Assembly: GCA_947632485.1 (NCBI GenBank)
Contig: CANRPJ010000029.1
Span: 1-36,132 of the forward strand
DNA: 36,132 bases
Direction: 5' to 3'
DNA from: an uncultured Muribaculaceae bacterium
GTDB taxonomy: Bacteria > Bacteroidota > Bacteroidia > Bacteroidales > Muribaculaceae
Below, one piece after another: positions 14,441 to 22,240 of the stretch. A model generated the notes under the pieces. It was not told the DNA's origin. It saw only the letters and a program-made list of their open reading frames with translations, and ran no database searches. Each line of letters opens with the position of its first letter. The first letter of the stretch is position 1. Both the position numbers and the translations under genes were made by a program.

Positions 14441-15322
14441 ATGAGAAAGGAATATAAACCGGACGATAAGTTTAAACGATGGGCAAGAGCATTGCAATTT
14501 GCCTATCGCGAAGATATGTTGAATGATTTTAATGAATATCGGGCTCCACAAGTTTTATTGAGTGATGAAAATGCTAAACGTGGACTGATATTCTATGATG
14601 CTTTTCGTGATTTGATACTAAGTAAGGTTGGAAATGTTGCAACACAACTCACGGCTAATATGCTTCGGAGTGAGCATATCCCATACAACTTGTTTACTCC
14701 GCTGGAGACTATGCCGGAGGTAGCTGCTGATATATTCAGCAAGATGATTGGTACTCCGATTAAGCAGATTATTTCGATAAAAATTGAATATGCCGGTAAG
14801 GGAGATAAGTCATTATATCTAAATGACCGAACCTCCTTTGATACGTTTGTAGAGTATCTAACTCCGGATAATAAGAGGGGTGGTATCGGAATAGAAGTCA
14901 AGTACACTGAAAATGAATATCCTCTTGGTGATAAAGAGGGTAAAGATATAGCAGGTGATAATAGTTTGTATCGTGATATGACAGTGGAAAGTGGCTATTA
15001 TACACCCGAACTTAATATTTCGATGTTCCTTTCTGCTCATCACCTTAGGCAAATCTGGCGTAATCATATTCTTGGCTATTCAATGTTACATAAGGGGGAT
15101 GTTGATATTATCCACCATGTTCATATCTACCCTGAAGGTAATGAACATTTCCATAATCATGCATTACCTGCATATCGTAAATTACTCACTGATAAAGGAA
15201 ATGAATCATTCAAGACGATTACGTATGAGAACTATTTCGATATGTTAGAATGCTATCGGGACAACGTGGAAGTATCAAATTGGGTCAAGTATCTTCGCAA
15301 AAGATATCTAGGTATAGACTAA
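14441..15322 (+). CDS. PGN_0703-like PD-(D/E)XK putative restriction endonuclease
   Basis: This 293-residue protein opens with a charged helical region, then LSDENAKRGLIFYDAFRDLILSKVGNVATQLTANMLRSEHIPYNLFTPLE, and has a nuclease-like core with D134 (RTSFDTFVEYL) and GIGIEVKYTENEYP (E152, K154), which fits D-(E)xK. The sequence reminds me of the Bacteroidetes family annotated as PGN_0703 putative restriction endonucleases. It is the first gene of a plus-strand cassette set between two leftward mobile-element modules, with a lower GC content than its neighbours, as in a cargo insertion. No methyltransferase is linked on this strand. It may cleave modified or foreign DNA, but its substrate is unknown. 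Confidence 0.7.
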   Translation: MRKEYKPDDKFKRWARALQFAYREDMLNDFNEYRAPQVLLSDENAKRGLIFYDAFRDLILSKVGNVATQLTANMLRSEHIPYNLFTPLETMPEVAADIFSKMIGTPIKQIISIKIEYAGKGDKSLYLNDRTSFDTFVEYLTPDNKRGGIGIEVKYTENEYPLGDKEGKDIAGDNSLYRDMTVESGYYTPELNISMFLSAHHLRQIWRNHILGYSMLHKGDVDIIHHVHIYPEGNEHFHNHALPAYRKLLTDKGNESFKTITYENYFDMLECYRDNVEVSNWVKYLRKRYLGID

Positions 15323-15349
15323 TAAATTGAATTCTTTATAGAAAGAAAT

Positions 15350-15850
15350 ATGCACACTAAAAATATTCCTTCATTGTACCAATTAAATTGGCATGCATTG
15401 CAGTATGCAATTTTTACTGCAGCTTTGGTGGAAAAGAATATTAGGCGTAAAAAAATCAGAAGAAAGAGTAATCCCTATCCCGCATGTGTTGCGTGTGTAG
15501 AGTCGGAATTATGTGGTAATCTGAGTTACGGTTATACCGGAAAGTACGCGTTAAGTCCAACTTCATTTTTCCAGCCATTAAGAGACTTTATAATGCACCA
15601 TATCGGTCAGATAGGTCATCATTCAAATCGATGTAATAACGTTATTGGTAAATGTGCTGAAGCATGTGCAATTAATAGTCTAATGTATGATTGTATTCAT
15701 TGTAAGAGTAAACCATGTGTCAATCAGATACAAAGAGGTATGGATATTAGGATAGATATGTTAATGGGTCATAAATATTTATTAAGTGAGGCATATCGTC
15801 CACGAACACTGGAATGGATAGAACGATGTGATAATTGTCAAATTTTCTAA
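15350..15850 (+). CDS. Cys-rich protein with possible nucleic-acid deaminase motifs
   Basis: No firm family is recognised for this 166-residue protein. It has 12 cysteines. One segment, NNVIGKCAEACAINSLM (97-112), looks like the first zinc motif of YwqJ/XOO2897-type deaminases (C-A-E followed by a helix with Ala-Ile-Asn), and the C-terminal LEWIERCDNCQ (154-164) looks like their second motif CxxC. Together C102, E104, C160 and C163 would make a deaminase active site. Other pairs, C46-C49, C114-C117 and C123, could bind another metal. No export signal or toxin-type carrier domain is present, so it is not an obvious secreted toxin. It follows the nuclease gene by 27 bases. The alternative is a simple zinc-binding accessory protein. 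Confidence 0.5.
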   Translation: MHTKNIPSLYQLNWHALQYAIFTAALVEKNIRRKKIRRKSNPYPACVACVESELCGNLSYGYTGKYALSPTSFFQPLRDFIMHHIGQIGHHSNRCNNVIGKCAEACAINSLMYDCIHCKSKPCVNQIQRGMDIRIDMLMGHKYLLSEAYRPRTLEWIERCDNCQIF

Positions 15851-15869
15851 TTAAAATCATATATATTTT

Positions 15870-16361
15870 ATGAGATTCGATGATTTCTTTTTGGAATCAC
15901 ATGATATGGATGTGTTTTTTCAACAATACGGAGTTAAGTGTATTTTGCCGGTACATTGCGCTACATTTGGGTCTCTATTGCCTGAAGAAATGAATGATGT
16001 AGATTATTATAACTGTTGTGTGACCGCTATAGCAAATATGCCATATAGATATACTCCAGATGAGATTGAAATTGAATATGAAAATGTCAACTATTTATTG
16101 GGAGAGCATAACGAACAGTCTCATTTAACTTTTAACGAGCGGGTGACTGCGTATATTAGAACATTTGTAAATATGGCTTGTAGGGGATTTTGGTCATATG
16201 ACAGGTTTCATAGTGCGCATCTCGAACCAGAACCAGAGGATAAACGCTTTATCTTGATAGCGCATCCTAGAATTGTTTCACAGGATAATCTACAGATTAA
16301 ACTAAGAACTTGCAATGAGATTATTTTGATTGACAATATTAATAAGATAAACAATAAATAG
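15870..16361 (+). CDS. cassette protein of unknown function
   Basis: This acidic protein of 163 residues is not recognised. It starts MRFDDFFLESHDMDVFFQQYGVKC and contains a helix-rich middle with FNERVTAYIRTFVNMACRGFWSYDRFHSAHLEPEPEDKRFILIAHPRI, ending in a short basic tail. Neither a signal peptide nor a membrane segment is seen. It lies 19 bases after the deaminase-like gene, and its stop TAG overlaps a GTG of the next small frame by one base (TAGTG), so it is clearly part of the same operon. Acidity and position would suit a partner or inhibitor of the nuclease or deaminase-like protein, but this is inference. Confidence 0.6.
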   Translation: MRFDDFFLESHDMDVFFQQYGVKCILPVHCATFGSLLPEEMNDVDYYNCCVTAIANMPYRYTPDEIEIEYENVNYLLGEHNEQSHLTFNERVTAYIRTFVNMACRGFWSYDRFHSAHLEPEPEDKRFILIAHPRIVSQDNLQIKLRTCNEIILIDNINKINNK

Positions 16362-16591
16362 TGACTGATTGTGATGTTATAAAATCAGTTAATTATCAAC
16401 CGTTCAATAATGTAATTTATTGGCTAAACAGAATGGTTTGACCAGATAGTGCTCTTTTGCAGCTATACAGAATTCTCTCCGAAAGAGTGATGCGGAAGAT
16501 TGGGATAACAAAAGTTGGAGAGTTTGAGTATCCAAGCTTGTCGGCAGATTCACCATTGATTACACACGTCCTGTATCAGATTGATTTATAA
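16361..16591 (+). pseudogene. small fourth cassette gene interrupted by TGA
   Basis: The GTG at 16361 opens a frame of 76 sense or stop positions: VTDCDVIKSVNYQPFNNVIY..., a TGA at 16439-16441, then PDSALLQLYRILSERVMRKI and on to ...SPLITHVLYQIDL and a TAA at 16589-16591. The terminator hairpin begins 9 bases later, which supports this as the true operon end. A TGG to TGA change (Trp to stop) would explain it. It is too short for routine gene finders. Alternatively the downstream half is translated alone from a GTG or ATG at about 16484-16489. The family is not recognised. Confidence 0.45.
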
Positions 16592-16599
16592 ATAGGAGA

Positions 16600-16641
16600 A
16601 AGGCGGATAACTCCGACTGAAATGTCAGTGTTATCCGCCTT
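16600..16641. terminator. hairpin terminator between convergent genes
   Basis: AAGGCGGATAAC (16600-16611) and GTTATCCGCCTT (16630-16641) are a perfect 12-base inverted repeat, extended inside by ACTGA-4 bases-TCAGT. It separates the plus-strand cassette from the minus-strand gene ending at 16660 and probably serves both directions. Confidence 0.75.
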
Positions 16642-16659
16642 ATGAGGTGGGTGCTTTAA

Positions 16660-18090
16660 TTACTTCTTATTCAAAATTCCGGGGTTGATGTTGCCATAGC
16701 GTTGGAAGTGAGCAAACAGCTTATCCATTTGGTCTGTCGTGTGGATTGGTATTCTCTCCTTTGTTGATTTACTTTCACGCAATTTCTGTTCAATGGTTCG
16801 TACATTTGTGCTTTCAAAAGGTTTCTCAAACACCTTCTTCACAAATCGTGCGATAACACCACCTTGCAGACGTAGGAATTTACCCACGTTATACCCGAGG
16901 TGCTTCAAATCTTCTTTAGTTAGATGATTACTTCGTAGATTTACCGGAGTGAAAGGAGGAGCGGCATTCACCGTCCATATCTTAGCATTGTGGTGGAGTT
17001 TGTGCAACTCGTCAACTTCCAGATATGGCTGCATCATGTGGGTTATATAGGCACATAGAAATTCTATCTGAGCGAGACTGAATTTCATATCTTCTTCCTG
17101 AAGTACCTTATGCGCAGTTTCGCATTGCTTTTTCTGCACGAGAATCTCATCGGCTATCTCCCCATGCTCTTTTCTGATTTCGTATGCTTTCAGAGCCTCT
17201 TCAAGTTCTGTAAGGAAATATGGCTGTCCTTCTGCTGATACATATACATCATGTTCCTCATGTTCTATGATGAACTTTCCACTTTCCTGAGCGATACGAT
17301 TTTCAAAACCTATCGATGAGAAGCACCCGACAGGAGTGTCATAGTGAGGAGTCACTCTTACGTGAGTATTCCCTTGTTTAATATCCTCTTGAATATTGGC
17401 AGGCTGCAATGAAAGCCATTCAGAATATGCATCCTCAATTTCCTCGAATGATTTACCACTCATATATTCCTCAAAAGATGGGCAACCGTCTCCGTGAGGG
17501 ATAAAAGTGTGACGCTCTATCAAGTTTCCTTCGAGATAATCATCATCCAAATTGTCAAAATAGACCTTCTCCGCCATTATTTCATCGTCTGACAGACCTT
17601 CGCCAACATAAGCCTCCAGACCATCGACAAAACGAACATGACATAGCCCATCCTTTTGTTCAAAAATTTCAAATTCGCTATTTGTTGAATCATCATCAAA
17701 TTCAACGTCCGCTTCACAGACTTCGCTTTCTTGCGTCGGAGCAGTTGATGAGCAATACATCATATTGACTGATTCATCCTTTGCTGGAATCGCAACCTGT
17801 TCACCATTTGGCATTTCTGCAACCATAAGTGCAGGTGTACGCTGGGCGAACAATCTTTTGAAGATTGCTTCAAATACAGGTTGAATGCTGACGTATAATC
17901 CAACTAGAAGAATAAAGAACACGGCAAATAGAATGTTGCCGGTAAAATCATCAGTGCCAAAACGGTTAATGGCGGCATGTCTGCCAAGCAGAGCCATAAT
18001 GCCGCATCCGGCAACTACTGCACTCCAAATAATCATTTTGTCCCTGGTAGGGGGAGCAAAGCTCCTCAATCGCGGGGGCGTGTCTGTCAT
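16660..18090 (-). CDS. mobile-element protein with two membrane segments, unknown function
   Basis: This 476-residue protein has two hydrophobic segments near the N-terminus, MIIWSAVVAGCGIMALLG (about 19-36) and NILFAVFFILLVGLYVSIQPVF (about 52-73), followed by a large soluble domain. The middle is strongly acidic (EVCEADVEFDDDSTNSEFEIFEQKDGL), and the C-terminal 120 residues are basic (LRSNHLTKEDLKHLGYNVGKFLRLQGGVIARFVKKVFEKPFES). I do not recognise the family. The size, membrane anchor and location in the element suit a cargo or accessory protein of mobilization. The gene has its own upstream gap of about 190 bases and ends at the convergent terminator. Confidence 0.6.
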   Translation of the reverse strand: MTDTPPRLRSFAPPTRDKMIIWSAVVAGCGIMALLGRHAAINRFGTDDFTGNILFAVFFILLVGLYVSIQPVFEAIFKRLFAQRTPALMVAEMPNGEQVAIPAKDESVNMMYCSSTAPTQESEVCEADVEFDDDSTNSEFEIFEQKDGLCHVRFVDGLEAYVGEGLSDDEIMAEKVYFDNLDDDYLEGNLIERHTFIPHGDGCPSFEEYMSGKSFEEIEDAYSEWLSLQPANIQEDIKQGNTHVRVTPHYDTPVGCFSSIGFENRIAQESGKFIIEHEEHDVYVSAEGQPYFLTELEEALKAYEIRKEHGEIADEILVQKKQCETAHKVLQEEDMKFSLAQIEFLCAYITHMMQPYLEVDELHKLHHNAKIWTVNAAPPFTPVNLRSNHLTKEDLKHLGYNVGKFLRLQGGVIARFVKKVFEKPFESTNVRTIEQKLRESKSTKERIPIHTTDQMDKLFAHFQRYGNINPGILNKK

Positions 18091-18219
18091 TTTTATAAGT
18101 GGGAATTAAATTATTTAACTCCTTAATAGACAATTTAACCCCGCGAATTGTTCACAACGGTTTTATTTTGTTTTTCATCATGAAAAAACTAATATACCAT
18201 ATTCTAAACTAAATCGTGT

Positions 18220-18238
18220 ATCATATTTATTATATGAT
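18220..18238. repeat. AT-rich palindrome downstream of the 315-residue gene
   Basis: ATCATAT-5 bases-ATATGAT lies 43 bases beyond the stop at 18281 and about 130 bases before the start at 18090. It may be a weak terminator for the gene to its right or an operator for the 476-residue gene. The rest of 18091-18280 is AT-rich with no gene. Confidence 0.35.
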
Positions 18239-18280
18239 ATCAAGATGTACATTCGACGATTTATAATCAAGTATTAAATC

Positions 18281-19228
18281 TTAAAGATTATGAAATTTGA
18301 GCCATCTTAATTCCCATTTCAACTGATCAATATATAGGTAAAGATCTTTGTCCTGGCGTTTCAGTCGTATATTGATTTGAGAACCAAAATTTTTAAAGTA
18401 TGCATCATTAGGATCAAGATAAATCTTTCCTTTTATAATTTTATATAAATTCTTAAAGCGATGATACATCTTATTAGCCTCTAATACAGCCAAGACACTC
18501 CCTCCTGCACAATTGATTCCACCACCAGGAGAAATATAAGAATTACCATTTGCCAGTTTTATTCCGCAACAAATGCCTCCTTTTCTCAATTTTCCGATAT
18601 CATCTGATGAGAAATCAACTTCCCATTCTCCATCAATTTTCCAGGTCGCAATCAGTTCTGGCCAATTCGCATCGACAATTTCTAATAGGTCTTTATCTGC
18701 CCAATGTCCGTGTTCACTGACGGTAATAATATAGACATCATTTTCCTTAACGATAGCATAGACAATAGGTCCAGTCCGTTGTATGAAGCCGGAATGGTCT
18801 AAAGTTGTACCAAGATGAAAATGATTAATCCCCCAATCATAAAGGAGTTGATCATTCTTATCTAATTTTGCTGAAAACTTATTTAAATGTGGATTAACAT
18901 CTTCTCCATTTTCAAACTTTCTGACCAGCAGATTAAATCCTTCTGCAACTTCATCTGGAACAGACAAAGACGGACTGAGATGTACCCGGCGATTAGACTG
19001 AGAGACCCTGCGACCTAGCATGCCACAATATGCAGCTATCAAAGCATGACGATTCTTTTGGGGGTCAACATCAAAAGTTGGGCAAATAAATCCCTTTTGA
19101 ACAACCTCATCTCGAATAATCTGACAAAGATCTTCAGCTAACTGCTCTACAAAATCGCTCAGTGGTGGAAGAGTTGCCTCTATACTCCCTGCAGGAATAT
19201 CGCACTTGTTATCGTTGTTGGTTTTCAT
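18281..19228 (-). CDS. uncharacterised protein with HFHLG motif
   Basis: This 315-residue protein has no recognised family. Distinctive segments are LLYDWGINHFHLGTTLDHSGF, GPIVYAIVKENDVYIITVSEHGHWADKDLLEIVDANWPELI and GGICCGIKLANGNSYISPGGGINCAGGSVLA. I have a memory of similar DWGI-HFHLG and HG-W-D patterns in uncharacterised bacterial proteins, but no function. The histidine-rich core could bind metal. The ATG at 19228 was chosen because the longer frame needs a TTG at 19255. It is a single gene in the cargo zone, next to a toxin-antitoxin pair, so a defence or selfish role is possible but only by location. Confidence 0.6.
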   Translation of the reverse strand: MKTNNDNKCDIPAGSIEATLPPLSDFVEQLAEDLCQIIRDEVVQKGFICPTFDVDPQKNRHALIAAYCGMLGRRVSQSNRRVHLSPSLSVPDEVAEGFNLLVRKFENGEDVNPHLNKFSAKLDKNDQLLYDWGINHFHLGTTLDHSGFIQRTGPIVYAIVKENDVYIITVSEHGHWADKDLLEIVDANWPELIATWKIDGEWEVDFSSDDIGKLRKGGICCGIKLANGNSYISPGGGINCAGGSVLAVLEANKMYHRFKNLYKIIKGKIYLDPNDAYFKNFGSQINIRLKRQDKDLYLYIDQLKWELRWLKFHNL

Positions 19229-19301
19229 ATATAATATTTCTTTAATTTGGTCCAATCTATAAATACGATTGTTTGCCTAATCATATCGTTCTTGCATTGT
19301 A

Positions 19302-19613
19302 TCATACAATAGTTAAAGATACACGTCGGCCAAGTCCTTCAAAAATTCGGAAGAGTGTATTAAGCTGCACATCAGCTTTCCCGTTCTCCAAACGGGAGAT
19401 ATATGTTTTCTTCGTCCCGATACGTTCTGCAAGCTGCTCTTGTGTTAGACCAGCCCTAAGGCGTTCTTCTTTGAGCGTCTCAGCCAAACTGAACGCCGTA
19501 GCATCGGCATCAAACTTTTCGCGTTCCGGAGTACCGGCCTTTCCGTATTCTGCATCAAGAAGCTCGTCAAAAGTACGGGCTTTCATGATGGCTTCTTTTT
19601 TTGCTTTATCCAT
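19302..19613 (-). CDS. HigA-type XRE antitoxin
   Basis: This 103-residue protein has an N-terminal toxin-binding helix region (MDKAKKEAIMKARTFDELLD) and a classic XRE helix-turn-helix: LKEERLRAGLTQEQLAERIGTKKTYISRLENGKADVQLNTLFRIFEGLGRRVSLTIV. It should neutralise the upstream toxin and repress the shared promoter. It overlaps the toxin gene by 8 bases, with the toxin first as in higBA loci. It probably stabilises the element. Confidence 0.88.
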   Translation of the reverse strand: MDKAKKEAIMKARTFDELLDAEYGKAGTPEREKFDADATAFSLAETLKEERLRAGLTQEQLAERIGTKKTYISRLENGKADVQLNTLFRIFEGLGRRVSLTIV

Positions 19614-19950
19614 TTCTTTTCTCGTTGAAGTATTCTTTCATCAATTTTTTAGCACGTTCGATATGTTGTTTCGGAGTCTTTTGGGTTTTCTTCTGAAAAC
19701 CATTGAACAGAATCACAAGAGAACCTTCATCAAAACAACAGAAGATGCGAAAGATATTACTGCTTACTTCAATGCGGATTTCATATAATCCATCTGAATC
19801 TTCCATATTTTTGAGAATGGACTTTGGAACTCTATCCACAGTCTTAACAACATTGATACAGTAGTTTATCTTGCGTCTTACTGCATCTGATTGAGCTGCA
19901 TAGAACTCTTTGAAGTAGTTCTTGTACAGCTTTATGGTTCTATTTGCCAT
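19606..19950 (-). CDS. HigB/RelE-like toxin
   Basis: This 114-residue basic protein fits the HigB/Gp49-like RelE superfamily of mRNA-cleaving toxins: RTIKLYKNYFKEFYAAQ, VPKSILKNMEDSDGLYEIRIEVSSNIFRIFCCFDEGSLVILFNGFQKKTQKTPKQHIERAKKLMKEY. The ends of the last motifs (FRIFCCF, NGFQKKTQKTP) are typical. I chose the ATG at 19950; a TTG at 19971 would lie inside the promoter -7 box. It is followed directly by the XRE antitoxin. Confidence 0.87.
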   Translation of the reverse strand: MANRTIKLYKNYFKEFYAAQSDAVRRKINYCINVVKTVDRVPKSILKNMEDSDGLYEIRIEVSSNIFRIFCCFDEGSLVILFNGFQKKTQKTPKQHIERAKKLMKEYFNEKRNG

Positions 19951-19968
19951 ATTTGTCTTATACAACTG

Positions 19969-19999
19969 CAAAGTTAACTAAAAAGTTTACTTTGACAAA
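19969..19999 (-). promoter_or_regulatory. higBA promoter with overlapping repeats
   Basis: The minus strand has TTTG (19999-19996), 19 bases, then TAACTTTG (19976-19969), a full match to the Bacteroidetes promoter pattern, ending 18 bases before the toxin ATG. The related repeats AAGTTAACT and AAGTTTACT overlap it, as expected for antitoxin operators. Confidence 0.75.
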
Positions 20000-20012
20000 A
20001 ATATTTTTGAAT

Positions 20013-21119
20013 TTATTTGAGGGAGATTGAGTTGGCAGCATCGCGTTTCTTTTGATTCACAACGTCGGCATAAATCTGTGTCGTAGCCACATTTTTATGC
20101 GTGAGCATTTTACTAACGGTGTATATATCTGTGCCATTGGCTATTAACAGGGTGGCATATGTGTGCCTCAGGCCGTGGAATGTGATTTTCTTCTTAATCC
20201 CGGCATCTTTGAGCCATGTTTTGAAAGGTTCTCGTGTATGAGCCCGACTAAAACCTTTGAAAACAATTCCACGTCCCGGTTCACCGCAATAAGACAGTGC
20301 TTCATCGCTCAACGGCAGGGTTGCTTGTGTCTTGGTCTTCTGTGTGCGTATTCTCATACAGTAACCACCATCGGGGGACAATTCAATATTCTCCCAACGC
20401 AGTTGTAGGATGTCGCTGATTCGTAGTCCGGTCATACAGGCGAAAAGAGAAGCTCGTTTCAGTACGTCAACCTTGCAGGGTGTTGCTGCCAGTCGTTTTA
20501 CCTCATCAATTTCGAGATAGTTGATTTTCGGTTCATCCCAGTCGATGCGGTCGAGGTGGTCGTTGATGTTTTCCCTTAACCAACCTTCCTTATGGGCGAG
20601 TTTCAGCAATGCTCGGAATGTTGACCAATATCCTGCGGCAGAATTCCGTGAGATGATTTTACCTGATTGCTTTACCCGAATTTTAAGAATGTAGGTTCGG
20701 AAGTCGTTGCACAATCCGATGGTTACGTCTTTGACGAGACAACGCCCATTACAAAAGTCCTTGAAGTGCTTGTGGACTATTTCCCATTTCTGATATTTCA
20801 ATTTGGTTTTATCATGGAAATATTGCAGAAAGTCGGCTTGCTTCTTGGTACGGTCAAGAAAACCGTATTCTTCATTGATGATTGCCAATTCACGTTGTGC
20901 ACGTATGCCACGGGCCTTGAGCATGATTTCTTCGTTGTAATCATGTTCAAAGCGGTCTTTCGGTTCTCCATATAGATAAAGACCGAGGAATTCCCGGCGG
21001 CTCATCTTCTTGATGTGCGGATTCCAGATTGGAGGGTAATAGTCAAGGTAGAGCGACACTTTGCCGCTACGCAATTTCTCCTTACGGAGGGTTACTTTAA
21101 CGATAGTTGCTGATTCCAT
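20013..21119 (-). CDS. int: tyrosine recombinase (integrase)
   Basis: This 368-residue enzyme should integrate and excise the element. The N-terminal arm-binding and core-binding domains precede a catalytic domain with all expected residues: R233 in MTGLRISDILQLRW, the probable beta-hairpin Lys near 261-263 (TQKTKTQ), H315-x-x-R318 in HGLRHTYATLL, H341 in LTHKNVATTQIY and Tyr350. The N-terminal sequence (KVTLRKEKLRSGKVSLYLDYYPP) is like that of Bacteroidetes transposon and mobilizable-element integrases. It reads away from mnmE and lies about 1.2 kb from the presumed junction, with the HTH gene between. Full length and intact. Confidence 0.94.
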   Translation of the reverse strand: MESATIVKVTLRKEKLRSGKVSLYLDYYPPIWNPHIKKMSRREFLGLYLYGEPKDRFEHDYNEEIMLKARGIRAQRELAIINEEYGFLDRTKKQADFLQYFHDKTKLKYQKWEIVHKHFKDFCNGRCLVKDVTIGLCNDFRTYILKIRVKQSGKIISRNSAAGYWSTFRALLKLAHKEGWLRENINDHLDRIDWDEPKINYLEIDEVKRLAATPCKVDVLKRASLFACMTGLRISDILQLRWENIELSPDGGYCMRIRTQKTKTQATLPLSDEALSYCGEPGRGIVFKGFSRAHTREPFKTWLKDAGIKKKITFHGLRHTYATLLIANGTDIYTVSKMLTHKNVATTQIYADVVNQKKRDAANSISLK

Positions 21120-21187
21120 ACTTGTTTGTTTCTGATTTATAATGTTTAATGGTAAGAAGTGGTTGCTCAGTGAGCCAAATAACCGGA

Positions 21188-22099
21188 TTATAACTCTATC
21201 TTAGGGTTGAATAACGCCTCTAACTCTTTGGCATTCAGTTTTACATATTTCCCATTTCTGAGCTTGGTTATTTTATATGTCTTGACGTAGTGATAGAGTT
21301 GGTCACGTGTCAGCGAGTATTTTTCCATAGCCTCAGCCACCGAAATAAACTCAACATCTTCGGCTGACTTGGCTCCTTTGGCTACATCGAAATGATATTT
21401 GGAGTAGTAAACTTTCGCCCCTTCCTTCTTTTTAGGAATACCGAGTTTTGACACAAGACAATATATAGCAGACAGTGTCATTCCATATATGGACTGAATA
21501 TCTTCAACCGAATACCATTCTGTAATTTCCGGATTTTCCTTTCTCGCGGAGAAAAGACGGTCAATATGCGATTTGCTGAAATACGCCTTGCCTCGTATGA
21601 TGGTCTTCGGCACATCGTTCTCTGCGACTACCTTATAGATCCACGAATCTTTTACGCCATACTTTTCTCGAATATCTGCACGGGTATAAAAGTCCGCAAG
21701 CGATTTCGATTTCTTTTCAGAGGGTTCGACGGAATAGGTTCCTTTCGGTGTCAGAAAATCAAACATAGCCTGAATATCGGCTTTGCTGATAAGGGTCTTT
21801 CTACCAGTTCGTGTTACTTTTATCTTACCCCTATTGATAGAGTCATAGATATAAGTTCTTCCAACGCCTAAATATTTTGCAGTCTCTGACGGTGTGAGAA
21901 ATTCTTTATTGCGTGAATCCTTATCACGACTATTCAGCGCTGTCTCCTGATTTGATAAAGAGATTTTCTTTTGACGCAAACGCTCCTTATAAGCGTGTTC
22001 TGAACATCGCTTCGAACAGAAGCGAGTGACAGTTGTTTGAGCGGTGAATTGCTTGCCACACCACTCACAGATTCTTTCAATTCTAATGTTGCTACTCAT
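21188..22099 (-). CDS. zinc-finger and multi-HTH DNA-binding protein, excisionase-like
   Basis: This 303-residue protein begins with a small zinc finger (CEWCGKQF...RFCSKRC, Cys 11, 14, 28 and 32) and continues with four tandem excisionase-like HTH units: EFLTPSETAKYLGVGRTYIYDSINRGKIKVTRTGRKTLISKADIQAM; FYTRADIREKYGVKDSWIYKVVAENDVPKTIIRGKAYFSKSHIDRLF; WYSVEDIQSIYGMTLSAIYCLVSKLGIPKKKEGAKVYYSKYHFD; and FISVAEAMEKYSLTRDQLYHYVKTYKITKLRNGKYVKLNAKELEALF. Four HTH units in one chain suit binding of tandem sites, and three CGTCCG repeats spaced by 10 bases lie just upstream of its start. Its place between integrase and junction suggests a recombination directionality or regulatory role (inference). 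Confidence 0.8.
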   Translation of the reverse strand: MSSNIRIERICEWCGKQFTAQTTVTRFCSKRCSEHAYKERLRQKKISLSNQETALNSRDKDSRNKEFLTPSETAKYLGVGRTYIYDSINRGKIKVTRTGRKTLISKADIQAMFDFLTPKGTYSVEPSEKKSKSLADFYTRADIREKYGVKDSWIYKVVAENDVPKTIIRGKAYFSKSHIDRLFSARKENPEITEWYSVEDIQSIYGMTLSAIYCLVSKLGIPKKKEGAKVYYSKYHFDVAKGAKSAEDVEFISVAEAMEKYSLTRDQLYHYVKTYKITKLRNGKYVKLNAKELEALFNPKIEL

Positions 22100-22136
22100 T
22101 TCGTTGGTGTTAATTTCGCCTAACTTTGTTCGTGCG

Positions 22137-22226
22137 CGTCCGTTGACGTCCGCCTACGTCCGCAATTCTCCACCACCTTGCTGACGCTTGGGGTGAAATG
22201 AGTCGCTGTCGTACAGAATCCGTACA
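22137..22226. repeat. helically phased repeats at the integrase end
   Basis: CGTCCG occurs at 22137, 22147 and 22157, exactly one helical turn apart, and CGTACA occurs at 22210 and 22221. Both lie between the multi-HTH gene and the mnmE junction. Such arrays are typical of arm-type or excisionase sites in attachment regions. Confidence 0.55.
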
Positions 22227-22240
22227 AAATGGGGCATAAA

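Noticed and set aside
22121..22128. TAACTTTG on the plus strand as a promoter
   Set aside because: It points into the mnmE terminator and antisense to mnmE, and its -33 match is weak; no gene would be served.
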